The notes under the pieces were generated by a model. The model did no database searches. It saw only the letters and a program-made list of their open reading frames with translations, and was not told the origin of the DNA. A program made the position numbers and the translations under genes. A DNA stretch of 64,000 nt, from positions 20,233,791 to 20,297,790 of the forward strand of contig OX336344.1 in NCBI GenBank assembly GCA_946902875.1, written 5' to 3'. Source of the DNA: Nematopogon swammerdamellus. Taxonomy: Eukaryota > Arthropoda > Insecta > Lepidoptera > Adelidae. This document shows, piece after piece, positions 12,401 through 23,519 of the stretch. Within the stretch, counting starts at the first letter, position 1; the number at the start of each line of letters is the position of its first letter.

Positions 12401-15400
12401 GTTTGGGCTCATATGTTTGGTTTGGACGAGTATCCCATACTTCTACCAATACACTTGGTGACGAGGGTCTGATGATGGAGTCAGGAGGTGTACAATAGAA
12501 CTCTTCAACCGTTACTAGTAACCCCCTCGAGTTTGGGCTCATTTGGTTGGTTTGGACGAGTGTCCCATACTTCTACCAATACACTTGGTGACGAGGGTCT
12601 GATGATGGAGTCAGAAGGTGTACAGTGGAACTCTTCAACCGTTACTAGTAAACCCCTCGAGTTTGGGCTCATTTGATTTGTTTGGACGAGTGTCCCATAC
12701 TTCTACCAATACACTTGGTGACGAGGGTCTGATGATGGAGTCAGGAGGTGCACAGTGGAACTCTTCAACTGTTACTAGTAACCCCCTCGAGTTTGGGCTC
12801 ATTTGGTTGGTTTGGACGAGTGTCTCATACTTCTACCAATTCACTTGGTGACGAGGGTCTGATGATGGAGTCAGGAGGTGCACAGTGGAACTCTTCAACT
12901 GTTACTAGTAACCCCCTCGAGTTTGGGCTCATTTGGTTAGTTTGGACGAGTGTCCCATACTTCTCCCAATACACTTGGTGACGAGGGTCTGATGATGGAG
13001 TCAGGAGGTGTACAGTGGAACTCTTCAACCGTTACTAGTAACCCCCTCGAGTTTGGGCTCTTTTGGTTGGTTTGGACGAGTGTCCCATACTTCTATCAAT
13101 ACACTTAGTAATATACGTAATAACATGCGCCCCACGTTTTTATATTAGTCTGTTAAAAGTCTCAATTTATTACTTATTCCGCTGACGCAGCGACACAAAG
13201 TGTCCTTTGGCATCCGACATGAGAAGACAGCACGCTAGTATTGACGATTTCTTACCCAGACGTAAAATCTTAAGAAGGCCCAGGTTTGTGTTCTTATTAT
13301 TTTCTAGTTTTTGTATAGCTGATTTTTTTTTTTTAATAAAACCGTTTAACTTAAAAGTTTTTTAACTTATTTTTTTTTTTTTGGTCAAGATCGGATTGGA
13401 AAGCGAGGCGGAATCGCGAGGCCGAAGGCCGAGCGATTCCGCCGAGTACATTAATAGCAAATAAAAATTACTAAAAAAACTGACATAAAAAACTATTTAA
13501 AAAAATATAAAAACCGCCTTCAAAAATGTATGAAATAAAAAAATAAAAATCGAACCCTAGAGTTGAAGGCGGTGGTGCTAAAGCAAGCAAAAATAACCGA
13601 CCGCCTTCAACTCTAGGGTTCGATTTTTATTTTTTTATTTCATACATTTTTGAAGACGGTTTTTATATATTTTTATCTAGTTTAAACTTCATGGTGATTA
13701 GATTAGACAGTGTATTTTTCAAATATGAAATTTCAGAACACGGTGACACAGATTTGAATTAGGAATACTTCGTCAGCCTCGGTAGCCCAGTAGTGCGGTC
13801 GGTAAACTGTTGTTAAGCAACGCTGAGCGCGGTCAGTACTGGGATGGGTGACCGCTCGACCGTTGGAGGCTGATCGTGGTTCGGATTCCACGTTAAACTG
13901 TAGATCCCTTCCCTTCTTACCTTACTAGGTTGTAGGGTTTATCCCGGCCGGTTTGATACCACCGCACTGAGCGAAACGTTAGTCGAAACGGCTATGTAAA
14001 TAGTTCGTGTTTTCCGTCCAGTTCAGTGTAGCCGACATGAAATGAAGGGAAGCACTATGACACCAAGTTCACCCGGTGTTATGGGCTGACATCACTGATG
14101 TTGTAGGTTATGTAGCCGACCGTGTCAGTTTCCATAAAAAAATATATTATTATTTTTCGTATTTTACTTTTACCTTTGCTAATGTAATGCTACACAAAGT
14201 TCGTAATACCCAATCCAACGTCTGCTGTCTGTATGTATGTTCGCTTTGTAACTCAAGAACCGTTCCACAAATTCACTTGCGGTCCTTCTAATTTGATTTC
14301 AGTTCCCATAGTAGCCATCATTGCTCAGGGTTCGCAAGTCGTCCAGAGGCCCATCGTCAACAAACAAATCAGACCCGACGAGCAAGGTGAATTTACTTAT
14401 TTTTCTTAGTTTATCAAATTTGGTAATTGGTAAACCTACCTTCTACAATTCAACATAAAATAATGTTTTTCAATTAGGTTGGTAGACAATAAAAAAATCT
14501 GTCAAGTGCGAGTTTTACTCGCGCACGGAGGTTTCCGTATCTATCCGCTATCAATAACCGCTCAAGTTGCCTAGAGAGAAGAGAAATCGGAGGGAAGCCT
14601 CAATGGGGTCGATGGCAATTGACGGTGGGAAAATGACAGCACCTCAATGAGGCCGTTGGTAATTATTGAACAGATAATATCCACCTATCTTTTGTCTTTC
14701 AACAATGCAATGTATAAAAGCTTGTGGCGCCATCTATTATTCAGTAGTGTGACTAATCGATTTTGCGCACGTTTGTTGTTATATCCGCCATAGTAACACA
14801 TATTCTGTGAAAATTTCAACAGGCTACCTATTACGGTTCAAGAGATTACAGCCCTCGGACAGACGGACGGACGGACGGACAGACGGCGGAGGCTTAGTAA
14901 TAGGCTTCCGTACGGGATACGGAAACCTAAAAAGAAAGAGATGAGGCGAGGTTGAAGTAGAGGTAGAGGTAGAGATAGTTTTGATGATAATTCTTTAAAC
15001 GACTTTGAAAGGGTTTCTTTGTGTGAAATGATTGTGAAGCAATTTAATGCTTCTATCTTACTTAAAAATAATAATATAAATAAAACCTTAAATCGAACCT
15101 CAAGTAAATTCGAAGCTTAAAATATAGCGCCAAGATACTAATTACGTCTTAAACATATTTGTTTTTTAACAGGCAAAATCTACAGTGTAGTGGCAGCCCT
15201 GGAGCAGGCTTGCCAAATGGCCGTCGCTCCCGTATTCTCTCTTCTCTACTCCAAGACTGCTGAAAAGTTCCCAGATGCCTGGCTAATCCCCTGCGTCTTT
15301 ATAGCTTGTATCCAGACCACAGCCTTTGCAGTCGCCAGGAGGCTTTCCAGAAGACAAGAAGCTATAGCATCCGATGATCCGAAAGAAGGACAAGATGTCG

Positions 15401-15774
15401 ATAAAGCTTTGATGGGATTTACTACTGATAAATGTGATACTGATTACAAGAGTGATGAAGAAAACAATCTGCTGCAAGGCAAAATATTTTCGGAAAAACA
15501 TTTTGAAAAAACAAATGATTTGAATAACGGAAATTTGAAATCTACAAATGAGGATGCTAGTGATGATAAACAGAACTATTTGGAAGATGAAGAAGTAAAT
15601 AAAACAAATGAAAATAATGCAGCAGAAAATATATTTAAAAAAGAATTGGGCGTGTCGAATGAAAATTTAAAATTGGAGCTGAATGAGGAACTGCAAAATG
15701 TGTTGAAAGCTGTTGATAACACCTTTGATGAATTGAATTGTAAGGTGGACAAATTCAATTATCCTTACAAATAA
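3422..15774 (+). CDS. SLC46/PCFT-like major facilitator transporter, 9 exons, complete
   Basis: I assembled exons 3422-3462, 5098-5344, 5712-6005, 8237-8389, 10081-10273, 10896-10997, 11605-11742, 14303-14386 and 15173-15774. All introns are GT/AG and all phases agree, giving 617 aa plus TAA. The product is a multipass MFS carrier. Residues 45-66 form TM1 after an I-E-P motif. Residues 112-130 are TM2, followed by the MFS loop motif GPWSD...RRRKP (126-137). Exon 8 plus exon 9 (Q-R-P...P-D-E-Q-G-K) matches the late-helix region of SLC46 members. The family moves folates or other small organic solutes with protons across plasma or lysosomal membranes; the substrate here is unknown. About 140 residues after residue 475 form a charged Asn/Glu/Lys-rich tail, longer than usual for the family. 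The start is the first ATG of the small first exon. Family assignment is from recognised motifs, not a search. Confidence 0.88.
3906..4220 (+). repeat. Dispersed repeat, second copy, in transporter intron 1
   Basis: This copy has the same blocks as 687-958: AAGCAGAGTAATCGGTGTTG at one end and TTAGTCGCCTTTTACGACAT followed by GGGGAGAGATGCAGTGGGGC at the other. The ORF at 4102-4392 is a product of this repeat. Confidence 0.7.
6345..6548 (+). mobile_element. 5S-derived SINE, 3' part
   Basis: This copy has only the tail: ACCACCGCACTGAATGAAAC, GGCTATGTAAAT, the GTTCACCCGG block and the TGTCAGTTTCCATAAA end followed by an A-rich run. Intron 3 of the SLC46-like gene. Confidence 0.75.
7331..7403 (+). 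repeat. tRNA-like sequence, decayed tRNA or SINE head
   Basis: TTAGTCTAGCGGTGCA resembles a pol III A box and GTGGGTTCGAATGCCAC a T arm/B box at about tRNA spacing. The acceptor arms do not pair convincingly, so a functional tRNA is unlikely. Confidence 0.4.
7700..8167 (+). repeat. (GACA)n-tailed dispersed repeat with a nested SINE
   Basis: It begins CCGGCCAAGTGCGAGTCGAA and ends with a GACAGACAG run and AGGCTTAGTAATAGGCTTCC. A minus-strand SINE tail (7824-7930) interrupts it. The same family lies uninterrupted at 14497-14932. Intron 3. Confidence 0.7.
7824..7930 (-). mobile_element. 5S-derived SINE tail, inverted, nested
   Basis: It reads TATGGAAACTGACACGGTTG on the plus strand, the reverse complement of the SINE 3' end, preceded by a T run (its poly-A tail). 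It is inserted in the (GACA)n-tailed repeat. Confidence 0.75.
9885..10090 (+). repeat. Tandem repeat duplicating the exon-5 splice acceptor
   Basis: About five imperfect units of 35-48 bp run up to exon 5 of the SLC46-like gene. Each contains (TATG)n, then a pyrimidine-rich CCCACAG or TCCACAG, then the first bases of the exon (GTGTCAGC). Intact AG copies end at 9907, 9990, 10037 and 10080. The copy near 9941 has AT instead of AG. Only 10080 keeps the reading frame into exon 5; the copy at 9990 meets an in-frame TAA. Confidence 0.8.
10320..10667 (+). mobile_element. 5S-derived SINE, nearly full length
   Basis: The head resembles the 3' half of 5S rRNA (GGTCAGTAATTGGATGCGTG, ACCGCTC). It is followed by the shared GTGGTTCGGATTCACG and GTTCAGTGTAGCCG body. 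It lies in intron 5 of the transporter. Confidence 0.8.
11038..11317 (+). mobile_element. 5S-derived SINE, 5'-truncated
   Basis: It starts in the CTGACCGTGGTTCGGATTCC body and runs to TGTCAGTTTCCATAAAAAAA. It lies 40 bp after transporter exon 6. Confidence 0.8.
11372..11537. mobile_element. Small MITE with TTAA ends and 14-bp TIRs
   Basis: TTAAGTTTCCGGATTAAC at 11372-11389 is matched in reverse complement at 11520-11537. Read as TTAA target copies plus a 14-bp inverted repeat, this is a 166-bp non-autonomous element; TTAA targets are typical of piggyBac-type elements. It lies in intron 6 of the SLC46-like gene. Superfamily placement is an inference from the TTAA only. Confidence 0.65.
12190..13112. 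repeat. 130-bp minisatellite, 7 copies, in intron 7 of the transporter gene
   Basis: The same 130-bp unit recurs at about 12228, 12358, 12488, 12618, 12748, 12878 and 13008 with few differences. It carries GATGATGGAGTCAGGAGGTG and a central GTTACTAGTAACCCC. The open frames crossing it are a by-product of the repeat; 130 is not a multiple of three. No coding function is inferred. Confidence 0.93.
13502..13672. repeat. Long hairpin (foldback) repeat
   Basis: Arms of about 70 bp (13502-13573 and 13599-13672) are inverted copies with very few mismatches around a roughly 25-nt spacer. They contain the word ACCGCCTTCAA. This is probably a foldback element or MITE remnant in intron 7. Confidence 0.75.
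13772..14140 (+). mobile_element. 5S-rRNA-derived SINE (SINE3 type), full length
   Basis: The head contains GTTAAGCAACGCTGAGCGCG and GGTCAGTACTGGGATGGGTG ACCGC. These match the 5S rRNA A box and C box and the order of the 5S internal promoter. A shared body (GTTCGGATTCCACG, TTCGTGTTTTCCGTCCAGTT) and the TTTCCATAAAAAA tail follow. 5S-headed SINEs form the SINE3 class. The match is from recognition of the 5S sequence, not an alignment. Confidence 0.85.
14497..14932 (+). repeat. (GACG)n-tailed dispersed repeat
   Basis: It starts GTCAAGTGCGAGTTTTACTC and contains ACACATATTCTGTGAAAATT and a (GACG)n run at 14860-14885. It ends CGTACGGGATACGGAAACC. Same family as 7700-8167 and the tail at 1-85. Confidence 0.75.
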
Positions 15775-16062
15775 TTTGAGTCTGACTATTACGTATGTAT
15801 AAATACAATAATGAAAAATGTTTTCTTTATTTTATTTATTTTTGACAAAACACTTTTTAATCTCAATTTAAACTATTAAGTTGACATGACATGTTAACAT
15901 AATGATTATTTGCTTTGTTAGAATTCAAAGAATACATTTGCGCACTTTCGTATTTTTTTGTTATATTTATGTAAAGAGTTGTTTTAGGTTATATTAAAAT
16001 TCGTAAAGGACTTAATAAATTAGGAATAATGGTATTATTATTATTTAATATAATTATGTATA

Positions 16063-16108
<46 letters not shown>

Positions 16109-16135
16109 TATATAATTATGGTATTATTACAACCT
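15775..16135 (+). other. 3' flank of transporter gene with possible poly(A) signal and (TA)n
   Basis: An AATAAA lies at 16014-16019, 240 bp past the stop, and is a candidate poly(A) signal. A (TA)n microsatellite occupies about 16067-16106, just before the giant element begins. No other gene is seen. Confidence 0.5.
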
Positions 16136-18598
16136 TGCGACGAACTAGCCTCCCACCAAAGTATATTTTGTATTTATACTTCACCCGATAGGTGTTGTCG
16201 AATAATTATTTCGAAATTCCACGCTTCCGCGAGTAACCTCTAAAATAAAACATGGCCTGCGTTTAGCATTCAAGTGATCTCTAGGTAAACTCAAGCAATG
16301 CATACATACGTATACACTGAATTAAGTGTAGATGGACCCTGTATCTTCCTCTCTTCGAGGAAGCGTTGTGTAACCGTATAACCCAGAGTACTAACTCAAT
16401 CCCTAGCTTTCTATCCTAACCTTTGTTCTTCGAATAATATTCTAAATACATATGTAATTTTCTGCCTAAGTCCGCCTCTCCTATATCACTGTGTCTCTTC
16501 CATCACATTTTAATTGTCTGTATTCTCTCCTCCCAGAAATTGTGTTAACCAGTAATTTTCATATTATTCAAACAATTTCCCCCGAAGGGGAAGTAAGAAG
16601 CTCCACGAGTCCTGGGTCCCCTCACCCCTGGCCTCTCCACGCTCCTTACAGTGGCCACCAACCAGATAGGGCTGCCAGCAGCTCTATTTCTGTATACCTA
16701 AGGGCCCCCTTTGTTTCCTATCCTGTGAAGAAACTGTTTCTCTTAGGAAGAGATTTAAAATGAAATTCGTGGTGTAATGTGGGTGATTTAGGGCCCCTAC
16801 GGACCTCAAATCCTAAAGGCGTGCGTGTGTGTGGGTGTGTGTGTGGTCCCTATCCTAACCTCGAAGTACTTCGTCCGACGGACTTCGCCTATCGAAAGAA
16901 GGCTACCACAGGTTTCCTCCTCAGACGGTCAGCTCAGCTTGCACCGGTCTTTAGAGTACCGCCACCCCTCGCCCAGATGGTATAGGTAACGCACTAACAG
17001 ATCAAGTCAATTTAGACCCCTCAGCCTAGCAGGACTAAAGAGAACCACTGTGGGGTATTTACCTGGTCTTCCTAGTACCTACCTCACTAAATGCTACACA
17101 CTATGGTACTACTCGTTCTCACGAAGTGAACCCTCTCTCCCTTGCAGGATTAAGGAGAATTAATTCACACAGTTACATGTCTGACCTACCATATGACTTC
17201 AGTACTAATCAAATGAAAAAGGGTCCTCACAGACTAGCAGGATTAAGGAGAATTACTGAGGGGTACTTACCTGGTCTTCCTAGTACCTAACCTCACTAAA
17301 TACTACACACTATGGTACTACTCGTTCTCACGAAGTGAACCCTCACTCCCTTGCAGGATTAAGGAGAATTAATTCACACAGCTACATGGCTAACCTACCA
17401 ATATGAATTTAGTGTTTGAAGAACCTAACTACCCACGTTATAATTTGATAATTTAGCCAGAATTCCAGTTGCGCTTCGACCTTATGTTACGTCTTCTTAC
17501 CACGAGGCCTTGTGTCGTGATATCATTGAGAATGAACTGAATCTTGTGCGAACAAGCGTGTATGCTTATTTAGCATAGCTAGCGTTGCCCACCCAACATC
17601 CTATCGAAAGGAATAGAACCTCGCATATTTCAGCAAAACCCGCAACCCTCATACAACATTCCATGAAAGAACTCTGCGTGAGTGGGCGTGCAGCATATTT
17701 CAGCAAAACCCGCTCTCTCACCCAGTGCTCCGAAAGGGAAAAGAGCCCTGTAATAGTATGCGTGTATGCATATTTCAGCATCGCTCGCATTCCACACAAT
17801 GCTCCAATGATGGTCCATATAAAAATATTTCACATCCCTAATACTAGCAAATAATTTCTGAAAAGCCAGTATTGTTTCCAAAACTAGCCCAGCCACCAAA
17901 AGAAGACTCCAATACAATCAAGTTAATAGAACTGGTCGAATTGCAACTAGAAAACTCCAAAATATAGCGCGGCGTCCGAGACTCACCGAAACGTTGATGC
18001 CGAAAAACAATGGCGCTCGATGCGACTTAGCGATGACCGGGGCTCAGGCAAGTTGTTCCTTCGAGGCTCGCAGTTGTACTCCAAGTGCTCCTACCGTGTT
18101 ACACGCCCTTAAATAGCCTCGCTTTCTTACTCCCACCCTTACCCCCATGACCAATCGAAAATCATCCCCAACATCATTTCCGCGTCTCCCATTGGTCGAC
18201 CAATCACAATGCCTGAAGCAATTTTCCTTAAAAATGCGTTCCATATTTCCCTAAAACTTTCAGTAACTAATCTCTGAAAAATGCTACGAATTTACAAGAG
18301 TAGATGTAATACAGTCAATTCGTCCTATATCTTACTGCATGCCGACCTATAATACTTATCTATCATCATTTCTCGCTTATACGGTGTTGCTAGTCATTCC
18401 TGTTCAGAATGTTTGCACGTTGTATTTTCTGCGCCTGACTACACGCCACCCGCAATAATTTATACGCACCGCGGTCTCTTTGCTATACTCCCTACCCAGG
18501 CGCTAAACTAACTCCTACGCCCTATAACATTTTACCAGCCAGCCTTCATACGTCCTATTGCTAGCTATTTTCATTGAGGTAGGTTGTGATTCATCACA
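16136..18598 (-). repeat. LTR, left copy of element 1
   Basis: 2463 bp. It differs from its partner at 28892-31380 by two indels (8 bp near 16675 and 18 bp near 17627) and roughly eight substitutions that I noticed. It carries two copies of an ~190-bp internal repeat (CAGGATTAAGGAGAATTA word) that is partly deleted in element 2. Confidence 0.92.
18085..18220 (-). promoter_or_regulatory. CCAAT/TATA promoter-like block in the LTR (copy in each LTR)
   Basis: Read on the minus strand, the palindrome ATTGGTCGACCAAT (about 18192-18205) and a further GATTGG lie upstream of CTATTTAAGGGCG (about 18106-18118). This is the order CCAAT, CCAAT, TATA. The same block is at about 30867-31000, 49781-49920 and 63281-63420. 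Prediction only. Confidence 0.45.
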
Positions 18599-20154
18599 GT
18601 CGCCCGCCTAGAGGCGATTTTCGCGGCATGGGAAAGAATTTATTTTCTGCTTCCATGATCGCGACTAGCGTCTCTACACCACACTATAGTCTATGTCTGT
18701 CTGTCGCCAACATATATTAATGCTATGGCTGCAGTACTGCTTTTCGTAGATGTGCCTCTGTTAGGGTCTTCGTTCCCTCTCCAGAAGGTCCGTAGTACCA
18801 ACAACTTCTTCTAATAGGGTGTTTGTTCCCTTACCAGAATGATTGTGGCATTTTATTTTGGGTGCTAAGCAGTCCCGACCACACAACACAACATATGGGC
18901 ATTCGTCCTAGTATAGTCAGGTTAGACTCATCAGAAGCTCAAAATGAAATTACTAAACACTTAATACCCTGTTTCATGCCATAGAAAGATTTCCCACCAG
19001 CTCAGGAAACCTGTAGTCTTACCCCTCGCTGGTAGGGCAGGATCAGTACTTCTCTCCAGGGAGAGCGCACAACATACCTTGCCACCTCCGGTTTAGACAC
19101 GCCGCACGTTCCAACACCTTAACCTTTCTAGTTATAGACAGGAAAACTGGGAAATTATTACTGAGAAAATTTTAAATTGACTTTGCTTCTTCCGAATCAT
19201 AACCTTTGCTAACTAACCCACCCGTTGACAAATGGATGGGCCCAGTCTGATTGTACACGACTCTACTTTAATCTCATCCAACATAGCTCCGGTCAATGGT
19301 TCAAATTGCTATGTTCTATCACTTTTCATAGACCGGAAAATGTAACCACTAACTTTAAACGCTCCTTTTTGCTTAGTGTAGAACGCCCTCGGTGTATGAT
19401 AACATTTTCCCTTCGGAGTGAGAACAAATTAAGGTCTCGATGGAATGTAAAGTTCTGCACTATGGCTTTGTTCACCTCACATTTTTCAAGTCCCATTCGT
19501 GTGTTCAACACACTGAGTTTACATTCACATTCTTTTCGGAGCAATGTATGGGAAATGCAATAAAAATCGAAACCAAAGTGTCCTGATTCATTGTAAAAGT
19601 CCCTTCAGGTCAGAGCTCTGCTCTCATTAGAAGGAAGTTTCACTACAGAGTACAGACACTATAATACCCAATGGTTTACTCGCGTATTTCTGTATTTACA
19701 CAACCATCCAAACCCAGCATCTACCAACAAGTATATTCAAAGTCTTAGTTACTTCTTGTTCATAATTATCAATAACTCAACTCCCCCACGCCGAACAGGA
19801 TTTTATTTCTATTTGTCCGTAGTGGGTATTATTCGCTAGAGCTTTCTATTTCCTAGCTATATGCTATAGTCTCTACTGTTTCCGTCCTTTTAACCCCAGA
19901 ATAATACTAAGAATCTATATCTACAATTGTACCTCCTAACTCGTCCTTACTTCCGGACAGCATAATTTCACTGGCCAACCTACACACGATCCGCGGCTAC
20001 GTTCGACGCCCTAATTACCAATTTTTATTTTATTCTGATATCATATCCGCCCGCCCGACTGTGAATAATCCGTGATTAATCTATGAACGCACCGTATTAA
20101 CTGACCGCTTTAACCGATTTTTTATCCGAAATATCCTTCGTACACGCTCTATCT

Positions 20155-20200
20155 ATCCCTATATAAACCATGACCCCAACCCCTAGTCTGCCGCTCAAGA
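20155..20200 (+). promoter_or_regulatory. TATA-like box inside element interior
   Basis: CCCTATATAAACCATGACCC at about 20158, kept at about 51858 in element 2. It could be an internal plus-strand promoter; no downstream ORF follows. Confidence 0.2.
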
Positions 20201-20785
20201 CTCCCTTCTACCTACTCCTCTTGTACCAGGTGGACAGACCCCTATCGTTAGTAATACTTCACCATAACCTTACCCCTTCCTATCCCTTTGAACGGAACTC
20301 TATCAATAGTAATATTTTACTATAACCTTAATTCCGAACTCCTCTCTTATCCTATTTTACTATACTCTATCTACGTAACAACCCAAGCAATACGCCCGCC
20401 AAACTATGTTGACTCTATAGCTCGTCCAACAAATGTTGATCGTTCCTTAATGTGTTCCCTGCCTATATTGCACATAAGAAATATAAATAACCTACCTAGT
20501 AACCTACCTCGCCCGCCGGACTCTATCATATCCTATGACAACTACGTGGCTTTGTAATCCCATGGGGCTAACCTCTAACCTAACCTTACTGCTCTATTAT
20601 CGCTCACTCCTTCGTCACCACACGGCATTCCTTACTCAGGTTCCTGCTCCCTTTGTTCCTGCTTATTTATCCTTGTTATGTTGCTCTACTCTCACCAAAT
20701 TCCTACGCCAATACCTATGACCAATCGGTTCAGTAGACCAAACGTTACCTTCTCCACATCTATCTTCATGTACCCGATTTTACTA

Positions 20786-20990
20786 AATTGTGACATCTCA
20801 TACCAAACTTACCGAATTTTACCAAACGGAGTCAAATCGTACCACCTTACCATATTTTACCAAACCAATTCAAATCGTACCAACTTACCATATTTTACCA
20901 AACCAATTCAAATCGTACCAACTTACCGTATTTTACCAAACCAATTCAAATCATACCAGCTTACCATATTTTACCAAACCAAATCAGTTT
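20786..20990. repeat. 38-bp tandem repeat in element 1
   Basis: About five units with CAAATCGTACC at 20833, 20871 and 20909 and variant copies outside. In element 2 the matching site (about 52490-52565) has only one to two units, so the array length differs between copies. Confidence 0.85.
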
Positions 20991-23519
20991 CAATTCTGAA
21001 ATTTCAGTAGTGAATAGTGAATAAATCATTATTCTACTACTGCTCTAAGTTAAACAGTATCGCACTGTAGCAATACTAACTTAACAACGTAGGGTCCTAC
21101 CAACTAGACGATCACGGCCCTCCCTAAACGTATGTTCTACACGTACAGATTCGCATTCCCTTAAGACTGCGATAAGAAGGTAGTTTTTATCTTTGATCAT
21201 TACCATACCTATTTTATTCTATAACATTTATTTTATTTTCTATCTAATTTTAACCTATTCCATTTTCTCGCCCGCCTAAACATATGCATTCCGAAACCCT
21301 AAAGACAACAAGTATGCTCTTGTTACGGCACAATATGATGCGCGTACGCCGTAAAGGAGTCGTCCTTTCAGTTACCAGATAAATAGGAAATCTCTACTGT
21401 ACGTCAAACCAAACTTCTCCCAATTCTTCGCCTTCCAAATTCCGCGTTCTAAATAATAGTATAAATGCATAACATAAAGGTTAATACGATTGTTGAACGC
21501 TCACCGGTCGCCCGCCAGATTCGTCGTATCCTCCATTGCTCATCCTCCCATAAAATTAATGTATCATCCCCAACCCCAACCTCTCCTAAATAACTCACCA
21601 CCCAAAACAAATGCATAAAGATCCGCTCAACATTACCCGCCTTCAGCTAGCACGATGATAAAACTTTTTTACACAACACTCGTCAACTCATACAGCATTT
21701 ATCAACCCGACGTACAATACTTTAAACAGTTTAAGATACTTATAAAAGACCCCGCAATGTCAAGGCGATGTGTGTAACAGTATTCTGCTTCACACAACCC
21801 GAACAATAAAACCAGATTTTATTTTATAAGTAATTTTATTTATAACTTGAAACATTTTACCACCTGTTCGACCATAATATGAGACAATAGGACCTTCTAA
21901 TAAGAATAGATGCAGGGCACCGTTTAAATGGTCCAGTGTACCTAATAAAACGCCAAGTTTAATTCGTGTATATATTTTTTTCCAATCTTGATTACAAATT
22001 AATAATAATGCAATATTGCCCTGCAATTTGCAATCCGAATGTGCATCGAAGAATATTCGTTGATTTTGGTATGCGTAGACTTATGTAAACCCCACTATAA
22101 ATAAAACGTTAACATTAACCGCACTCAAGTACCTATTTATTCAAAGACGAATAAGTATTTTCCTGAAAAGGAAAAATCATAATTAAAACAATATTCAAAT
22201 CCTCTACCTCTTATTTGGTGTAATAATTAATTATAGAATTGATATTTAAAAAAATATATATATATAGTTAAGTCCATGTAAGTATACACCCTATAAACAC
22301 GTGATTAGTCTATGTAAATATGTGGTTTAGTATTCATCCACGAAAATAAATTATGTAACATAAATAGATAAATAATAATTCCCGACCGTTCGGACACATC
22401 TCACAGAAACATGCACGGTACATAATTTACCTGAGGCGTAAAGGCGGACTTATGCCATTATAGGAATTTCTTCCTGTCAATCCCTGGATGGTTGAGAGTA
22501 GTAGCAAAATATTTCACCAGCATCTTATTTAACTATAAGTCCTTGTAACTATTTTAAAATATAATATTGCGAGATACACTTACCTTTTGTTATTCTTTTG
22601 GTTATTTTTTTTTCCTTTTCTCTTCTTACTCTTTTTTCAGTAGGATAACATTAAGATGTACTCAGCTCACTCACACATACGTAGCCAGATCATAAACTGA
22701 AGAGTGACGAACCACCCGAAGTCCGGGGTTCGAAGCTTTTCCCCGCGCATCCACATCAATCCCTACCGACGCAGGTAACCACGTAATATGCATGTACGCA
22801 CGGATACGCAAGCATGTCATACCAATCAGCAAGCACGCACACAATTACATATGCGCACGAACGCCAGCCTCCCTTGTTATTCCTATATCTCCTATATCTG
22901 TATCACTTCTATATCACTACTCCCTATATCTGAAAGTGCTGCAATAGTGCACAAAATCCAACTCGCCCCTCCCTCACGTAATTGATAACAAATAACGCAA
23001 TAACGATAACGTACACTTGCTTTTACAACACATTTTTATACACCACGGCTTGCCCTGGCTCAGCGAAACACTTGGTGTACACACAACACTCCCACTTGAC
23101 AGTCACAGACGTAGGAACGTTGAACTATGAGATGACACTTCCCAAATACCCGATAGGTAGGTACTGAGAGTCGGAAAATTAATTCCGGTCGTTGCACATC
23201 ACGGAAAGCTAACCTATTTATCACACTTGTACCTAAATAGAAGGAAAATAAAATTAGTATGGACACATATTACGGTTTGATGACCTATTATCCTAACTAG
23301 GCATGTCACCCTTTCTTCATGACCCGACACATCTCTACTATCCCACCACCTTGCTCTTGATTCGCTTTAAGGCAATATTCACAACACACTTCCCTTACAT
23401 TCCGAAAGAATAAACTAGAGTATAGACCCCTGAAATATTCAAAATCCGAAACACTTTGAAAGTTGGGAACTCCTGAACTCCAAAAATATTGAAAGTCGGA
23501 CTCCTCCCTAAACATTCCT

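Noticed and set aside
22690..22770. Possible tRNA (CCGGGGTTCGAAGC T-arm-like word) in the element interior
   Set aside because: No A box or acceptor stem at the right distance; also seen in element 2 without pairing arms.
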